Positions 20,169-29,837 of a DNA stretch of 64,000 nt are shown one piece after another. The notes beneath the pieces were generated by a model. The model had not been told where the DNA came from. It did not search any database and saw only the letters and a program-made list of their open reading frames with translations. Position numbers and translations under genes: made by a program. This DNA is from DASTPP01 sp035762175 (GTDB taxonomy: Bacteria > Myxococcota_A > Polyangia > Polyangiales > Polyangiaceae). The stretch spans positions 1 to 64,000 of the forward strand of contig DASTPP010000362.1 of the NCBI GenBank assembly GCA_035762175.1, in the 5' to 3' direction. Position 1 is the first letter of the stretch; each line of letters opens with the position of its first letter.

Positions 20169-21770
20169 GTGCTGCTCGCCTTCCTGCCCCTTCTGCTGGC
20201 GGTGCTGGCCGCCTGCTGCTGGGGGCCGCAAGGCCAGAGCGCGGCGTCGGGGCTGGTGTCTCGCGCGCTGAGCCACGCGAGGGCAGAGCCCCCGCGGCGA
20301 GTCGCGGCGGCCCGGGGCAAGGCGATGCTCAAGGGCCAGCTCGCGCCGCGGGCCGCGAACGCCGAGACGCCGGCCGAGCCCCCCGCGGCGGCGCGAGCCC
20401 ACGCCGACGAGGCTCCGGCCGCGACGCCCGCTTCGACGCAGGCCCAGGCCGGGGCGCCGGTTGCGACGCCCGCTTCGACGACGGCCCAAGGCGAAACGCC
20501 CCCGGCCGAAGAGCCCGAAGAGCCGCCGCTGCCGCCCAGCCACGCCTCGCCCGGCGCGGTCGAGCGCGTGTCGCTCGGCGGGGGGGCGTTTCTGCTGGTG
20601 CCCCCGGGGCTCGACCCGGCCGACGGGCCCTACGACCTCATCGTGCACTTTCACGGCGTCGCGCCGCCGCTCGAGCGCGCCCTCGGCGCCTCGGGGCTGC
20701 GCGCGGTCGTCGTCGACGTCAACGTGGGCGCGGGCTCCGGCCCGTATGCCACCATCGTGCGCGAGGGGGTGGTGAGCCTCGATCGCGTCATCACCAAGAT
20801 CGAGCGCACGATGGCGCGCCGCTCGCCGGGCTTCGCGTCGGTGCCCGTCGGGCGCGTGGCCCTCAGCGCCTGGAGCGCCGGCTACGGCTCGGTGCTGCGC
20901 CTGCTCTCGTCGCCCAAGACGGCCGAGCGCGTCGACGCCGTGCTGCTCGCCGACTGCCCCCACGCGGGCTTCCGCGACGTGGCCCGCCGGCAGGTCGACG
21001 GGGCCGGGCTCGAGCCCCTCTTGGCCTTCGGCCGCCGGGCGATGCGGGGCGAGGCGCTGCTCGCCATCACCCACAGCGACATCGAGACCGTCGGGTACGC
21101 GAGCACGCACGAGACGACCGACTTCCTCTTGCGCGCGCTCGGCCTCTCGCGGCGCCGCAGCCACCTGCCCGGCCCGGGGCGCATGGTGCGCACCTCGTTC
21201 GCCGAGGCCGGCGGCTTCTCGCTGAGCGGCTACCAGGGCGTCGACGCCGCCGCGCACGGCGACCACCTGCGCAACCTCGACGCGACGCTCTTCCCGCGCC
21301 TGCGGCGCCGCTGGACCCCCGCCCCCGCGCCCGCCGCGCCCGCCGAGCAGCCCGTCGCGGCCCGCGCGCCCGAAGGCCCGAGCTCCAAGGGCGAGTTAGG
21401 GCCCGCCGGCCGCGCCCGCCGGGCCTGCGGCGCCCGCACGTCGCCCGCTGCCCGCTCAGCGTCGGAAGGCGAAGAAGACGGCGCCGACGAGGCAGAGCGC
21501 GGCCAGCAGGTGGTTGAGCGAGAGCCGTTCGCCCGCCCAGAGCGTGGCGAAGCCGGCAAAGACGGCGAGGGCGATGACCTCTTGGATGACCTTGAGCTCG
21601 ACGAGCGAAAAGCGCCCGTAGCCGAGCCGGTTCGCGGGCACCGCCAGGCAGTACTCGAAGAACGCGATGCCCCAGCTCACGAGCACCGCGGCCCAGAGGG
21701 GGCTGGCCTGCTGGGCTTTGAGGTGCCGGTACCACGCGAAGGTCATGAAGACGTTCGACACGATGAGTAG
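20169..21770 (+). CDS. Exported alpha/beta-hydrolase-like protein of unknown function
   Basis: The frame starts at GTG 20169 with a signal peptide (LLAFLPLLLAVLAACC), passes a 90-residue Ala/Pro/Thr linker, then a hydrolase-like core from about residue 135: YDLIVHFHGVAPP, a nucleophile-elbow-like SAWSAGYGS (Ser236) and a late His in THETTDFLL. The core seems to end near residue 385 (FPRLRRRW). The frame has no stop before 21770, so its last 105 codons are antisense to the DUF486 gene and are probably spurious. The true 3' end may depend on a frameshift near 21395, where another frame has TAG, or be a real overlap. Confidence 0.55.
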   Translation: MLLAFLPLLLAVLAACCWGPQGQSAASGLVSRALSHARAEPPRRVAAARGKAMLKGQLAPRAANAETPAEPPAAARAHADEAPAATPASTQAQAGAPVATPASTTAQGETPPAEEPEEPPLPPSHASPGAVERVSLGGGAFLLVPPGLDPADGPYDLIVHFHGVAPPLERALGASGLRAVVVDVNVGAGSGPYATIVREGVVSLDRVITKIERTMARRSPGFASVPVGRVALSAWSAGYGSVLRLLSSPKTAERVDAVLLADCPHAGFRDVARRQVDGAGLEPLLAFGRRAMRGEALLAITHSDIETVGYASTHETTDFLLRALGLSRRRSHLPGPGRMVRTSFAEAGGFSLSGYQGVDAAAHGDHLRNLDATLFPRLRRRWTPAPAPAAPAEQPVAARAPEGPSSKGELGPAGRARRACGARTSPAARSASEGEEDGADEAERGQQVVEREPFARPERGEAGKDGEGDDLLDDLELDERKAPVAEPVRGHRQAVLEERDAPAHEHRGPEGAGLLGFEVPVPREGHEDVRHDE

Positions 21771-21785
21771 CGCGACGGTGGCCAC
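21456..21785 (-). CDS. DUF486 / DMT-superfamily small membrane protein
   Basis: The 109-residue protein has four membrane segments and matches the DUF486 consensus closely: TFAWYRHLKAQ, VSWGIAFFEYCLAVPANRLG, LKVIQEVIALAVF and the ending LVGAVFFAFRR. The family belongs to the drug/metabolite transporter superfamily; its substrate is unknown. It is full length. It overlaps the open 3' end of the convergent hydrolase-like frame over its whole length apart from the first codons. Confidence 0.92.
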   Translation of the reverse strand: MATVALLIVSNVFMTFAWYRHLKAQQASPLWAAVLVSWGIAFFEYCLAVPANRLGYGRFSLVELKVIQEVIALAVFAGFATLWAGERLSLNHLLAALCLVGAVFFAFRR

Positions 21786-22071
21786 GGCGAAGGGCTACTC
21801 GGAACTCGCCATCGGCGGCAAGCTCGGCGCGGGCGACTCGGCGCGGGCGGCGCGGCCCGCCGCGCGGAGAGGCCCCGGGCGGCGCGCGGTCGGGCGCGCA
21901 CCGGGGCCCGCCCGACGCGTTCGGATGCGGCCGGGGCGCCCGCGCAGTTTCGCCCCCCCTTACCCTGAACGCGACGAACGTCGGGGGGCCGCCCTCGCCG
22001 CCGTGGCGACCCGGGCGCGCCGCCGGGCCTTTCGGGTTGCCGCGGGGGCGGCCTGCCCCCACCTTCCGGCC

Positions 22072-23394
22072 GTGGACCCGCTCACCTACGCCCGCGCCCA
22101 GATGGGCCTGTCGCTCGCCTTTCACATGGTGTTCGCGGCCGCGGGCATCGCGCTGCCGGCGCTGATGGTGGTGAGCGACGCGCTTTACCTGCGGACGGGC
22201 GAGCGCGACTACCTCGATCTGAGCCAGCGCCTGGCCAAGGGCACGGCCATTCTCTTCGCGGTGGGGGCGGTCTCGGGCACGGTGCTCTCGTTCGAGCTCG
22301 GGCTGCTCTGGCCGCAGTTCATGGGCACCTTCGGCGAGCTCGTGGGCCTGCCCTTCGCGCTCGAGGGGTTCGCCTTCTTCGCCGAGGCCATCTTCCTCGG
22401 CATCTACCTCTACGGCCGGGGGCTCGTCTCGCCGCGCCTGCACCTCTTCGCGGGCGTGGCCGTCGCGGCGAGCGGGGCGGCGTCCGCCTTCTTCGTGACG
22501 CTGGTCAACGCCTTCATGAACCTGCCCGCGGGCTTCCGGTGGGAGGGCGGCCGCCCCGTCGACGTCGACCCGGTCGCCGCGCTCTTCAGCCCGCCCTGGC
22601 CGCACCAGACCCTGCACGTGCTGCTCTCGTGCTACGAGGCGGTGGGCTTCGCGATGGCGGGCATTCACGCGGCGATGCTGCTGCGCGATCGCACGAAGAC
22701 CTTCCACCGCCGCGCGCTCGCCATCGCGCTCGCGGTCGGCGGGGCGGCGGCCCTCGCGCAGCCGCTCTCGGGCGACCTGTCGGCCAAGCACCTGGCGCGC
22801 GAGCAGCCCGTCAAGCTGGCCGCGGCCGAGCTGCACTTTCACACCGGCCCGCGGGCGCCGCTCCTGGTGGGGGGCTGGCCCTCGGCCGAGCCGGGCGAGG
22901 TGCGGGGGGCGGTCGAGATCCCCGGCGGGCTGTCGTTCCTCGCGCACGGCGACCCGGACGCCGAGGTGAAGGGGCTCCGCGACTTCCCGCGGGACGAGTG
23001 GCCCCCGCTCGCGCCCCTGCACGCGAGCTTTCAGATCATGGTCGGCTGCGGGGTCGCGCTCGCGGGCCTGTCGCTCTTCGCCGCCGCGGCCGCGTGGCGC
23101 AAGCGGGGGCTGCCCGACTCGCGCGCCTTCCTCCGGGCGGTCGTGGCCGCCGGCCCCTTGGGCTTCGTGGCGCTCGAGGCGGGCTGGATGGTGACCGAGC
23201 TCGGCCGCCAGCCCTGGATCGTGCGCGGCGCGATGCGCACCGCGGACGCGGTCACGCCCTTCCCCCACCTGGCCGCGCCCTTCGGCCTCTTCACCGCCGT
23301 CTACGTGCTGCTCGGGGCGGTGGTGGCCTACCTGCTCTGGGCGCAGGTCGCGAAGACCGCCCCGCCGAAGGAGGCCGCCCGTGCCGAAGGCTGA
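22072..23394 (+). CDS. cydA: Cytochrome bd-type quinol oxidase subunit I, short Q-loop (CIO-like)
   Basis: The 440-residue membrane protein begins at GTG 22072 with MDPLTYARAQMGLSLAFH; His18 is the haem b595 ligand. The haem b558 His is in AMAGIHAAM and the GRQPW motif is intact. The quinol loop is short, as in cyanide-insensitive oxidase subunits, rather than the long E. coli CydA type. It reduces oxygen to water at the inner membrane while oxidising quinol. It overlaps cydB by 14 bases. No cydX or cydDC assembly gene is nearby. No clear Shine-Dalgarno precedes the GTG. Confidence 0.92.
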   Translation: MDPLTYARAQMGLSLAFHMVFAAAGIALPALMVVSDALYLRTGERDYLDLSQRLAKGTAILFAVGAVSGTVLSFELGLLWPQFMGTFGELVGLPFALEGFAFFAEAIFLGIYLYGRGLVSPRLHLFAGVAVAASGAASAFFVTLVNAFMNLPAGFRWEGGRPVDVDPVAALFSPPWPHQTLHVLLSCYEAVGFAMAGIHAAMLLRDRTKTFHRRALAIALAVGGAAALAQPLSGDLSAKHLAREQPVKLAAAELHFHTGPRAPLLVGGWPSAEPGEVRGAVEIPGGLSFLAHGDPDAEVKGLRDFPRDEWPPLAPLHASFQIMVGCGVALAGLSLFAAAAAWRKRGLPDSRAFLRAVVAAGPLGFVALEAGWMVTELGRQPWIVRGAMRTADAVTPFPHLAAPFGLFTAVYVLLGAVVAYLLWAQVAKTAPPKEAARAEG

Positions 23395-24388
23395 AGCGTT
23401 CATCGTGGCGACGATGCTGGTCGCGCTCGTGCTCTATTTCTTGTTCGGCGGGGCCGACTTCGGCGGCGGCACCTGGGACTTGCTCGCCTCCGGCCCGCGG
23501 CGCAAAGAGCAGCGCGCGCTGATCGAGCGGGCGATCGCGCCCGTGTGGGAGGCCAACCACGTCTGGCTCATCCTGGTCGTGGTGCTGCTCTTCGGCGCCT
23601 TCCCGCGCGCGTTCTGGGCGATCTCGATCGCGCTGCACGTGCCGCTGACGCTCTTCCTGCTCGGCGTCGTGCTGCGGGGGTCGGCGTTCGCGTTCCGCAG
23701 CTACGAGCCCGACGAGGCGCGGCGCGAGCGCTGGGGGCTCGTCTTCTCGCTGGCGAGCGTCAGCGCGCCCCTGATGCTCGGCGCCTGCGTCGGCGCCATC
23801 GCCTCGGGCGAGCTGCGCGTCCGGGGCGGCGTCGTGGGGGGCGGCTTCTTCGCGCCCTGGCTCGCGCCCTTCCCGCTCGTCACGGGCCTCTTCGCGCTCG
23901 CGCTCTGCGCCTTCGTGGCCGCCACCTACCTCGCCCGCGAGGCGCGCGAGCGGCCCCTGCAAGACGACTTCCGCCGCCGGGCCCTCGCCGCGGGGGCGGC
24001 CGTCGCCCTGCTCGCGCTCGCCGCGTTCGCCCTCTCGCGCGCGGGGGCGCCGCGGGTGCACGACGGGCTGACCGACCGCGCCTGGACCTGGCCCTTCCAC
24101 GCGCTGACCGCGCTCTCGGCCGGGGCCACCTTCTGGGCGCTCTGGCGGCGCCGCTACGGCGTGGCGCGCGTCGCGGTCTCGGCGCAGACCGGGCTCATTC
24201 TGCTCGGCTGGGCGCTCTCGCAATACCCCTACCTCGTCGTGCCCGACGTCACCGTCGAGAACGCCGCCGCGAACCCGAAGACCCTCGGGGCCATGGCCTT
24301 CGCGCTCGCGGCGGGGGCGCCCATCCTCTTGCCCTCGCTCTACCTGCTCTTCCGGGTCTTCAAGTCGCCGGCCCGGCGGGACGCGTAA
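23381..24388 (+). CDS. cydB: Cytochrome bd-type quinol oxidase subunit II
   Basis: A 335-residue membrane protein with about eight segments and the subunit II hallmarks FLFGGADFGGGTWDLLA and VWEANHVWLILVVVLLFGAF. It starts at GTG 23381 inside the end of cydA, with AAGGAGG at the right spacing, so the two are translated together. Length matches CioB/CydB. A GC-rich palindrome follows the stop. Confidence 0.94.
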   Translation: MPKAEAFIVATMLVALVLYFLFGGADFGGGTWDLLASGPRRKEQRALIERAIAPVWEANHVWLILVVVLLFGAFPRAFWAISIALHVPLTLFLLGVVLRGSAFAFRSYEPDEARRERWGLVFSLASVSAPLMLGACVGAIASGELRVRGGVVGGGFFAPWLAPFPLVTGLFALALCAFVAATYLAREARERPLQDDFRRRALAAGAAVALLALAAFALSRAGAPRVHDGLTDRAWTWPFHALTALSAGATFWALWRRRYGVARVAVSAQTGLILLGWALSQYPYLVVPDVTVENAAANPKTLGAMAFALAAGAPILLPSLYLLFRVFKSPARRDA

Positions 24389-24389
24389 G

Positions 24390-24405
24390 GGCCCCGCGCG
24401 GGGCC
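24390..24405. terminator. GC palindrome after cydB
   Basis: GGCCCCGC-GCGGGGCC, perfect 8-bp arms, starting two bases after the cydB stop. It has no T-run, so termination is only possible. Confidence 0.4.
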
Positions 24406-24518
24406 GCCCGCGCTCGACGCGGGGCCATGACGACGCCCCCGCGCCGGGCCGTCGCGCCCGCGACCGGGCGGCCCTCGGCGGCCGACGGCGACCGCCGCCG
24501 CGCCCGCTGCCGACGCCT

Positions 24519-25550
24519 TCAGGGGCTAGGAGGCAGGACGGCGAGCCCCTTCACGTCGTTCGCTTCGCCGATCTCGCCCACCGAGGTGGCGGCGCCCGTG
24601 CTGAGGTCGACGGTGTAGAGGGTGGTGTCGGCTGCGAGGTAGGCGACGTTGACGACCGCCCCGCCCGAGGACGTGGTCACGATGTCGAACCCGGCGGCGT
24701 CGCCGACGTCGACGTTGCCGAGCGCCCCGATGGTGATGAGCACGCCCAGGTTCGGGTCGGGGTCGCCCTGCTGCACGAGCGTGTCGGTGGCGGCATTGAT
24801 GTCGTAAAGCACGGTACTCGCCGTGCCTTTGTAGGCGTTGAGATAGGCGGCCGCGACGATCTGAATCGCCTTGCCCTCGCCCGGGTCTTGGGCCTTGTAG
24901 ACGAGCGGCGTGTCGGTGCCCGCGACCGAGTTGGCGAACGGGTTGAGGCGGTAGTTGGCCGTGTCGGTGATGACGCGCAGCGCGTTGCCGCCGTCGCCGC
25001 CCTTTTCCGTCGCGATGGCCGACTTCGGGTTGAAGTCGAAGCCGTAGCCGCCTTCGCCCGCCGCGAAATTGGCCACCGCGGTGCCGCCGGTCGCCGTCGC
25101 CTTGCCGGCGGCGAGGTCGACGTCGAGCTTGTAGAGATTGCCCGTGTCGGTCAGGCCGTAGAGCAAGCCGTCGCTCGAGCGGACGTCGATGCCGTCGAGG
25201 GTGCCATCAAGGCCCGTGACCTCGAGCTTCGTGGACGTGCCGGGCGTGTCCGACTTGAACGCGAGCAGGTCGCCGTTGCCGTTGACCACCACGATGTCGT
25301 ACGCGGCCGGGGTCGGGGGGGGCGTCGCCGGCGCCCCGCCCGTGCCGCCCGCACCGCCGGTGCCGGCCGAGCCGCCGGTGCCCGAGCCGCCCGTGCCCGA
25401 GCCGCCCGTGCCCGAGCCGCCCGCGCCCGCGCGGCCGCCGGAGCCCTGGGTCGAGGGGTTGTCGTCGTCGTCGTCGTCGCCGCAGGCCGGGGTCATGGCC
25501 AGGGCCGCGAGCGCGACAAAGGGCATTAGGCAGGTCAAGTAACGCTTCAT
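24519..25550 (-). CDS. DUF4394 domain lipoprotein
   Basis: The 343-residue protein has a signal with Cys23 (AMTPAC), an Asp run (GDDDDDD), a long Gly/Ser/Thr linker (repeated GTGGSGTGGS), and then a beta-propeller-like DUF4394 domain from about residue 85: YDIVVVNGNGDLLAFKSDTP, LDGIDVRSSDGLLYGLTDTG, GEGGYGFDFNPKSA. The domain occurs in exported proteins of unknown role. The acidic stretch after the Cys favours outer-membrane sorting. Convergent with cydB, with 130 bases between. Confidence 0.88.
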   Translation of the reverse strand: MKRYLTCLMPFVALAALAMTPACGDDDDDDNPSTQGSGGRAGAGGSGTGGSGTGGSGTGGSAGTGGAGGTGGAPATPPPTPAAYDIVVVNGNGDLLAFKSDTPGTSTKLEVTGLDGTLDGIDVRSSDGLLYGLTDTGNLYKLDVDLAAGKATATGGTAVANFAAGEGGYGFDFNPKSAIATEKGGDGGNALRVITDTANYRLNPFANSVAGTDTPLVYKAQDPGEGKAIQIVAAAYLNAYKGTASTVLYDINAATDTLVQQGDPDPNLGVLITIGALGNVDVGDAAGFDIVTTSSGGAVVNVAYLAADTTLYTVDLSTGAATSVGEIGEANDVKGLAVLPPSP

Positions 25551-26743
25551 GGTGGTCGTCTCCTTCGTCTTCCGTGAGTGGCAGGGTTCGGGGGTCGCTG
25601 TGATGCATCGCTCGCCCGGCGCCGGGCGCCCGCTGGGGGGCGCGCCGCGCGCTGCAAGCCTTGTAGCTCGAAACTTAGTCTTTTTCGATAAAGCAGGGCC
25701 GCGGGCGCCCGCCCGGGTCGGCTGGCTGGCTGAAGCCCGGGCGTCGCCGTCGTCATGGCCCGTACGAGCACCCGCCCCCGGCGGTTCCCGCCCGCGATCG
25801 CCTTCCGGCGCGTCCCGGCCGCCCGCCCCGTGAAGCCCCCTCCCCTTACCCCGGCCCGAGCGCGAGCGCTAGCGCGAGCGCGAGCGTGGCGGCCCGACCG
25901 CGCTGCCCCGCCGCTCGCCGCGCGCCGGGGCGGCGCCCCCCTGCCGGCCGCCACGACCGCCCTGCCTCCGATCGTCCCCTCGGCGGCGCCTGCCCTCCCC
26001 CCCACCCTGACGCCGGCCGCGCCGAGCGGGGGGGCGTCGCGGGCGAGCGGCCAGGCGGCCGCGGCTTCGCCGGGCGCGCCTCGTGGGGGCCTCGGGGGCG
26101 CGGCGGTCTTGCCTCGGCGATCGGCTCGGAGAGCGCCTCGCGGGCATCCGCGTCGGTTGGCCGGCGGGCCGACGCGGCGGGCGCCGAGCGCCGCGCGCCC
26201 CGCGCGCCGAGCGGGCCGACTCGGCCGACCGGCTTTACAACATTGGCCGCCCGGACGGCCGGCTGACGACCTTTGCGTTCGCGATGGTGAAGGGGCGGGC
26301 CATCGCCATCGATAAAGAGTAGCGCGGCCTGCATTCTGCGCGCGCCGTCCTGCGGAGCGGCGGGCGCGCGCGAAATCGCTCGGGGCGGAAAAAAGTGCCG
26401 CGCCGCCCGACGGCGCCGGCCGCGTGTGCGCGCCGCCGCACACCGCCCCCCCGCCCCCCCGCCCCCCCGCCGCCCTCGACGCGCGGCGGCGGCGCCCTCG
26501 CCGCGCCGACGCGCGTGGGTCGAGGTGCGCCGTTTGGATTCATTCATCGCCCGCGCGACACACGTTCGGACCCCCGGCCCGATTTCTCCTTCCGGGATTC
26601 GGCACAGCTTTTCGCCCCCGGCGGAAGAAGCGCGAATGGCGCGAGAGAAAAGGGCCACGCGCGGCGAAAATCAGTAGCAAACACTAGTGCGATTGCGCAA
26701 TGTATCGTTAGCCCTTCCAGGGGCTGTAGGGAGGTTGCCCGTC
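25551..26743. other. 1.2-kb gene-free stretch between divergent lipoprotein/cyclase genes
   Basis: All open frames here are Arg/Pro/Ala-rich and uncredible. An AT-rich patch at 25664-25706 probably carries the DUF4394 promoter, and the AT-richer 26640-26743 the cyclase promoter. The only protein-like sense is the short segment ending at 26322. Confidence 0.6.
26233..26322 (+). pseudogene. Possible gene-end remnant
   Basis: The last 30 codons of a plus-strand frame read LYNIGRPDGRLTTFAFAMVK followed by GRAIAIDKE and a TAG. This alternates hydrophobic residues like the C-terminal strands of SnoaL/NTF2-fold domains, while everything upstream is low-complexity Arg/Ala. It could be the remnant of a deleted gene. 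The assignment is weak. Confidence 0.2.
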
Positions 26744-27841
26744 ATGCGACGTGTCCTTTTGGCGCTCTTTCTTGCCGGCTGCGTCGAGCAGGGCTCGCCC
26801 GCGGGCGAGCCGGTGGGCTCGGAGGCGCAAGACTTGTCTTTCGGGGGCGTGCCGGTGCCCGGGCCCGACGGTTGGGGCCCCGGCGACGAGGTCGGCAACG
26901 GCAACACGCAGGGCTACGGCACGCGCCTGCGCTGCGCGCTGCACCTGGCCAACCCGCTCGCGCGGCCGTACGAGCTGGGCCGCGTGCTGAGCGAGACGAT
27001 GCCGCAGAGCCCGGTCGGCGACGCGCCGGTCGACATCGATTACCTGCCGACCCGGGGGTTGCCCTTCACGAGGCATGCGGGCAACGGCGAAATTTTCTCC
27101 GGCGGCCTGGGCTCGCAGGGCACGCAGTTCGACGCGCTCGGGCACTTCGGCTACCTCGAGGGGCCCTGGCCGGGCGCCGGGCCCTTTCCGGCCGATCAGG
27201 CGAGGTATTACAACGGGTTCACGCAGGCCGAGGTCAAGCCGGCGCCCGACGGCCCGCTGCAGCGGCTCGGCGTCGAGAAGGCGCCGCCCATCTTGACGAG
27301 CGCCGTGCTGCTCGACGCCGAGGCCTACCGCGGGCGGCCGCTCGACCCGGGCGAGCGCGTGACGGCGGCGGACATCAAGGGCATGCTGGCGGCGCAGAAG
27401 CTGAGCCTGCGCGGCATCCTGCCCGGCGACGCGGTGTACATCCGCACGGGCTGGGGGCGCCTCTGGACGGACCCGGCGCCGAACCCGCTGTTCACGGCGT
27501 ACTACGCCGAAGGGCCGGGCCTCGCGGTCGACGCGCAAGAGTACCTCGCGTCGCGCCACGTGGTGTTGATGGCGCTCGACAACCCCTTTACCGACCCGGT
27601 GCGGGCCTGCCAGTTCGTCGGCGCTTGCGCCCCCCCGCCGGGCACGCAGCCGGGCCTTCCCTTCAACGTGCACCACAACAACCTCACCCAGCACGGCATC
27701 TATCAGATGCAGAACCTCGCGCTCGACGAGCTGGCCGACGACGGCGTCGACCTGTCGTGCACGGTCGTGCTGCCCTTGCGCATCCTCGGCGCCGCCGGCT
27801 CAGCCGTGCGCCCGATCGCCGTCGGCGCGCCCCGCCACTGA
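26744..27841 (+). CDS. Cyclase family protein (kynurenine formamidase fold), lipoprotein
   Basis: A 365-residue protein with a short lipoprotein signal (VLLALFLAGC) and the cyclase/metal-dependent-hydrolase fold (PF04199-type). The metal region reads GTQFDALGH (Thr127, Asp130, His134), where classical formamidases have GTHxDAPxH, so the first His is Gln as in the plant/actinobacterial-like subgroup. Late conserved segments are LPGDAVYIRTGWG and VDAQEYLASRHVVLMALDNP. It would hydrolyse an amide or lactone outside the cytoplasm. GGGAGG before ATG 26744 fixes the start. Confidence 0.88.
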   Translation: MRRVLLALFLAGCVEQGSPAGEPVGSEAQDLSFGGVPVPGPDGWGPGDEVGNGNTQGYGTRLRCALHLANPLARPYELGRVLSETMPQSPVGDAPVDIDYLPTRGLPFTRHAGNGEIFSGGLGSQGTQFDALGHFGYLEGPWPGAGPFPADQARYYNGFTQAEVKPAPDGPLQRLGVEKAPPILTSAVLLDAEAYRGRPLDPGERVTAADIKGMLAAQKLSLRGILPGDAVYIRTGWGRLWTDPAPNPLFTAYYAEGPGLAVDAQEYLASRHVVLMALDNPFTDPVRACQFVGACAPPPGTQPGLPFNVHHNNLTQHGIYQMQNLALDELADDGVDLSCTVVLPLRILGAAGSAVRPIAVGAPRH

Positions 27842-28526
27842 CGCCCGGCCGCGACGCGGCCCCCCGCTCCGGCGCGGGTTCGCCCGCGCCGAGCTCGGCC
27901 CCGCCGCGGCCGCGGGCCGCCCCGCGGGCCCGGCGACACGCGGCCGGCGCGGGGGGCGGGGGCGCGAGCCCGGCGCCGATCGCGTGCCGTCACCCGATCC
28001 GAAGTGGGGGCGCTCCGCGCGTCGCGGCGCGATCGCCTTCGCCCCGGGCGCCAAGGCGGCCCGGTCCGTCGGGCGCGCCGGCTCGAGCGCGGCCTTGGCG
28101 CCTACCCCATAGGGCGGGGTGTGCGCGCCGGCGGCCGCCCCGCCTGCGCGCACGGCCGAGGTGCGCCGCGCCCTCGCCACGTCTTCGCCGCCCCGAGCGC
28201 GCCGCCCTCGGGCCCGATCGAGGGTCGACCGCTGCGGGCGACGGAGGCCGGCCGGCGTCGTGCGCACGACCGCCGCCGGGCCCACGCGCGCGGGGCGCCG
28301 GTGAGTACCTGGCGTCGCGGTGGAACGATCTCGGCGCCGGGCCCACGCGCGCGGGGCGCCGGGGCGGGGGCGTGACGCGTCGCCGCGGCCCTTCGCGCGA
28401 GGGCCGCGAGGGCGAGCGCCCCCGGGCCGGGCGTCTCGCCCGAGGCGCCCGCTCGCACGAAGGTGCCCCCGAACGCTTCGTCGAAGGTAGTAAGGGGCGA
28501 GCGGGTGCACTATATTGGTCAGACGG
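27842..28526. other. 685-base gene-free stretch with a 27-bp direct repeat
   Basis: GC-rich and without credible coding. A 27-bp exact direct repeat (28275-28301 and 28336-28362, starting GCCGGGCCCACGCGCG) lies inside it. The last 30 bases are AT-richer (CACTATATTGG) and probably hold the FIST promoter. Confidence 0.6.
28275..28362. repeat. 27-bp exact direct repeat, 61 bases apart
   Basis: Copies at 28275-28301 and 28336-28362 are identical; the bases between are unrelated. Confidence 0.8.
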
Positions 28527-29828
28527 ATGGCCAGCACCATCGGCTTCTCTACACACTCGGTGCTCGCCGAGGCTGCAACGGAAGCGGGGCGCGTGGTGCG
28601 GCAATCGCGCGAGCGCCCCGCCCTCGTGTTGCTGCTGGCGACGCACAGCTACCCGCTCGACCAGCTCGCCGGCGCGGCCTCGGCGCTGCACGCGTTGTTC
28701 GGCCCCGGCGTGCAGATCGCGGCGGGCACCGTCAACGGCCTGCTTTACCGCAAGGTCCGCTATGACGCGATGCTCGCCCAGCAGCGGGCGGCCGCGGTCG
28801 TCGGCCTCGGCTGGGCCGACGTGCCGGGCGAGCGGGTGGGCGCCGCGCTCGCGCCCGACCCGCGGCCCGAACCGCGGCGAGTCGGCCGCGAGCTCGCCGA
28901 GCGGGCGCGCGCGGCGCTCGGCGGCGCGCGCCTCGAGAGCGGGCTGCTCTTTTCGCCGGGCCTGCCCCACGACGAGCTGCCCCTCGACCCGGGCCTCGTC
29001 GACGGGCTGCGCCAGAGCGAGCCTTCGATCGCCGTCGCGGGCACCGGGCTGAGCGGCGGCGTCGACCTGCAAGGGCTCTGCGACCCGGGCTTCGCCCTGC
29101 TCGGCGACCGCGTCGAGCGGGGCGGGGCGCTCTTTCTCGCGTTCGAGGGGCGGGCCGAGGGCGACGGGCCCCGCCGCACCGCCCTCGCCGTCGCCAACGG
29201 CCTGCGCGCGGTCGACGCCCCCCCGCTCGGTGTGATCAACCGGGCCGAAGGGGCGCGCATCTTCACCCTCGACGGCGCCCCGGCGTTCGGGCGCGTGCTC
29301 GAGGCCGTCCGGCGCCACAAACGGGGGCGCGAGTCGAACCCCGGCGATCTCGAGAAGAACCTCGGGCTCGCCATGGTCGAACGCCGCCTCTCGCTCGCCG
29401 TCGAAGACCCGGCGGGCGACTTCTTCTGGCCCCGCATCCCCTTGCGCTCGAAGCCCGACGGCTCCTTCCTCGAGGCGTTCGAGGCCGAGCCGGGCGAGGT
29501 GCTGCGCCTGGTCGAGGCCGACGAGGCCTCGTGCCTCGAGGCCACGCGCGAGGCGGCCCTGCGCCTGCGCGAGGGCCGGCCGGCCGAGGCGCCCTTCGAG
29601 CTCGTGCTCGCGTTCTCGTGCTCGATCCGCGGCTTCGTGCTCGGCGCCCGCGCGGCCGAAGAGGGCCGCGAGCTCGGCTCGGTCGCCCTCTGCGACGACG
29701 ACGGCGTGCTCGGCGTGGTCGCCAACGGCGAATTCGGCACGCACCGCGGCGGCAGGCCGAGGGCGACGGGCTGGGCCCACTCACTCTTCGGCCTCAGCGG
29801 CGACCGCCGCACGGGAGACGCGGGCTGA
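28527..29828 (+). CDS. FIST signal-transduction sensory protein
   Basis: The 433-residue cytosolic protein has the FIST N-domain (LLLATHSYPLDQLAGAASAL, VQIAAGTVNGLLY, SEPSIAVAGTGLSGG) to about residue 250, then the FIST C-domain (NLGLAMVERRLSLAVEDPAG, ELVLAFSCSIRGFVLGARAA, NGEFGTHR). FIST domains are thought to bind small ligands such as amino acids, usually beside kinases or cyclases. Here it is alone except for a small downstream gene nine bases away. ATG 28527 is preferred to TTG 28515. Confidence 0.9.
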   Translation: MASTIGFSTHSVLAEAATEAGRVVRQSRERPALVLLLATHSYPLDQLAGAASALHALFGPGVQIAAGTVNGLLYRKVRYDAMLAQQRAAAVVGLGWADVPGERVGAALAPDPRPEPRRVGRELAERARAALGGARLESGLLFSPGLPHDELPLDPGLVDGLRQSEPSIAVAGTGLSGGVDLQGLCDPGFALLGDRVERGGALFLAFEGRAEGDGPRRTALAVANGLRAVDAPPLGVINRAEGARIFTLDGAPAFGRVLEAVRRHKRGRESNPGDLEKNLGLAMVERRLSLAVEDPAGDFFWPRIPLRSKPDGSFLEAFEAEPGEVLRLVEADEASCLEATREAALRLREGRPAEAPFELVLAFSCSIRGFVLGARAAEEGRELGSVALCDDDGVLGVVANGEFGTHRGGRPRATGWAHSLFGLSGDRRTGDAG

Positions 29829-29837
29829 GCACGTCCG

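Noticed and set aside
25551..26743. Genes in the 1.2-kb gap
   Set aside because: All frames are Arg/Pro/Ala-rich with no starts supported by ribosome-binding sites; only a 30-codon end looks protein-like.
28362..28527. A gene in the 685-base gap before the FIST gene
   Set aside because: Frames are shadows of GC-rich sequence; the 27-bp repeat breaks them.
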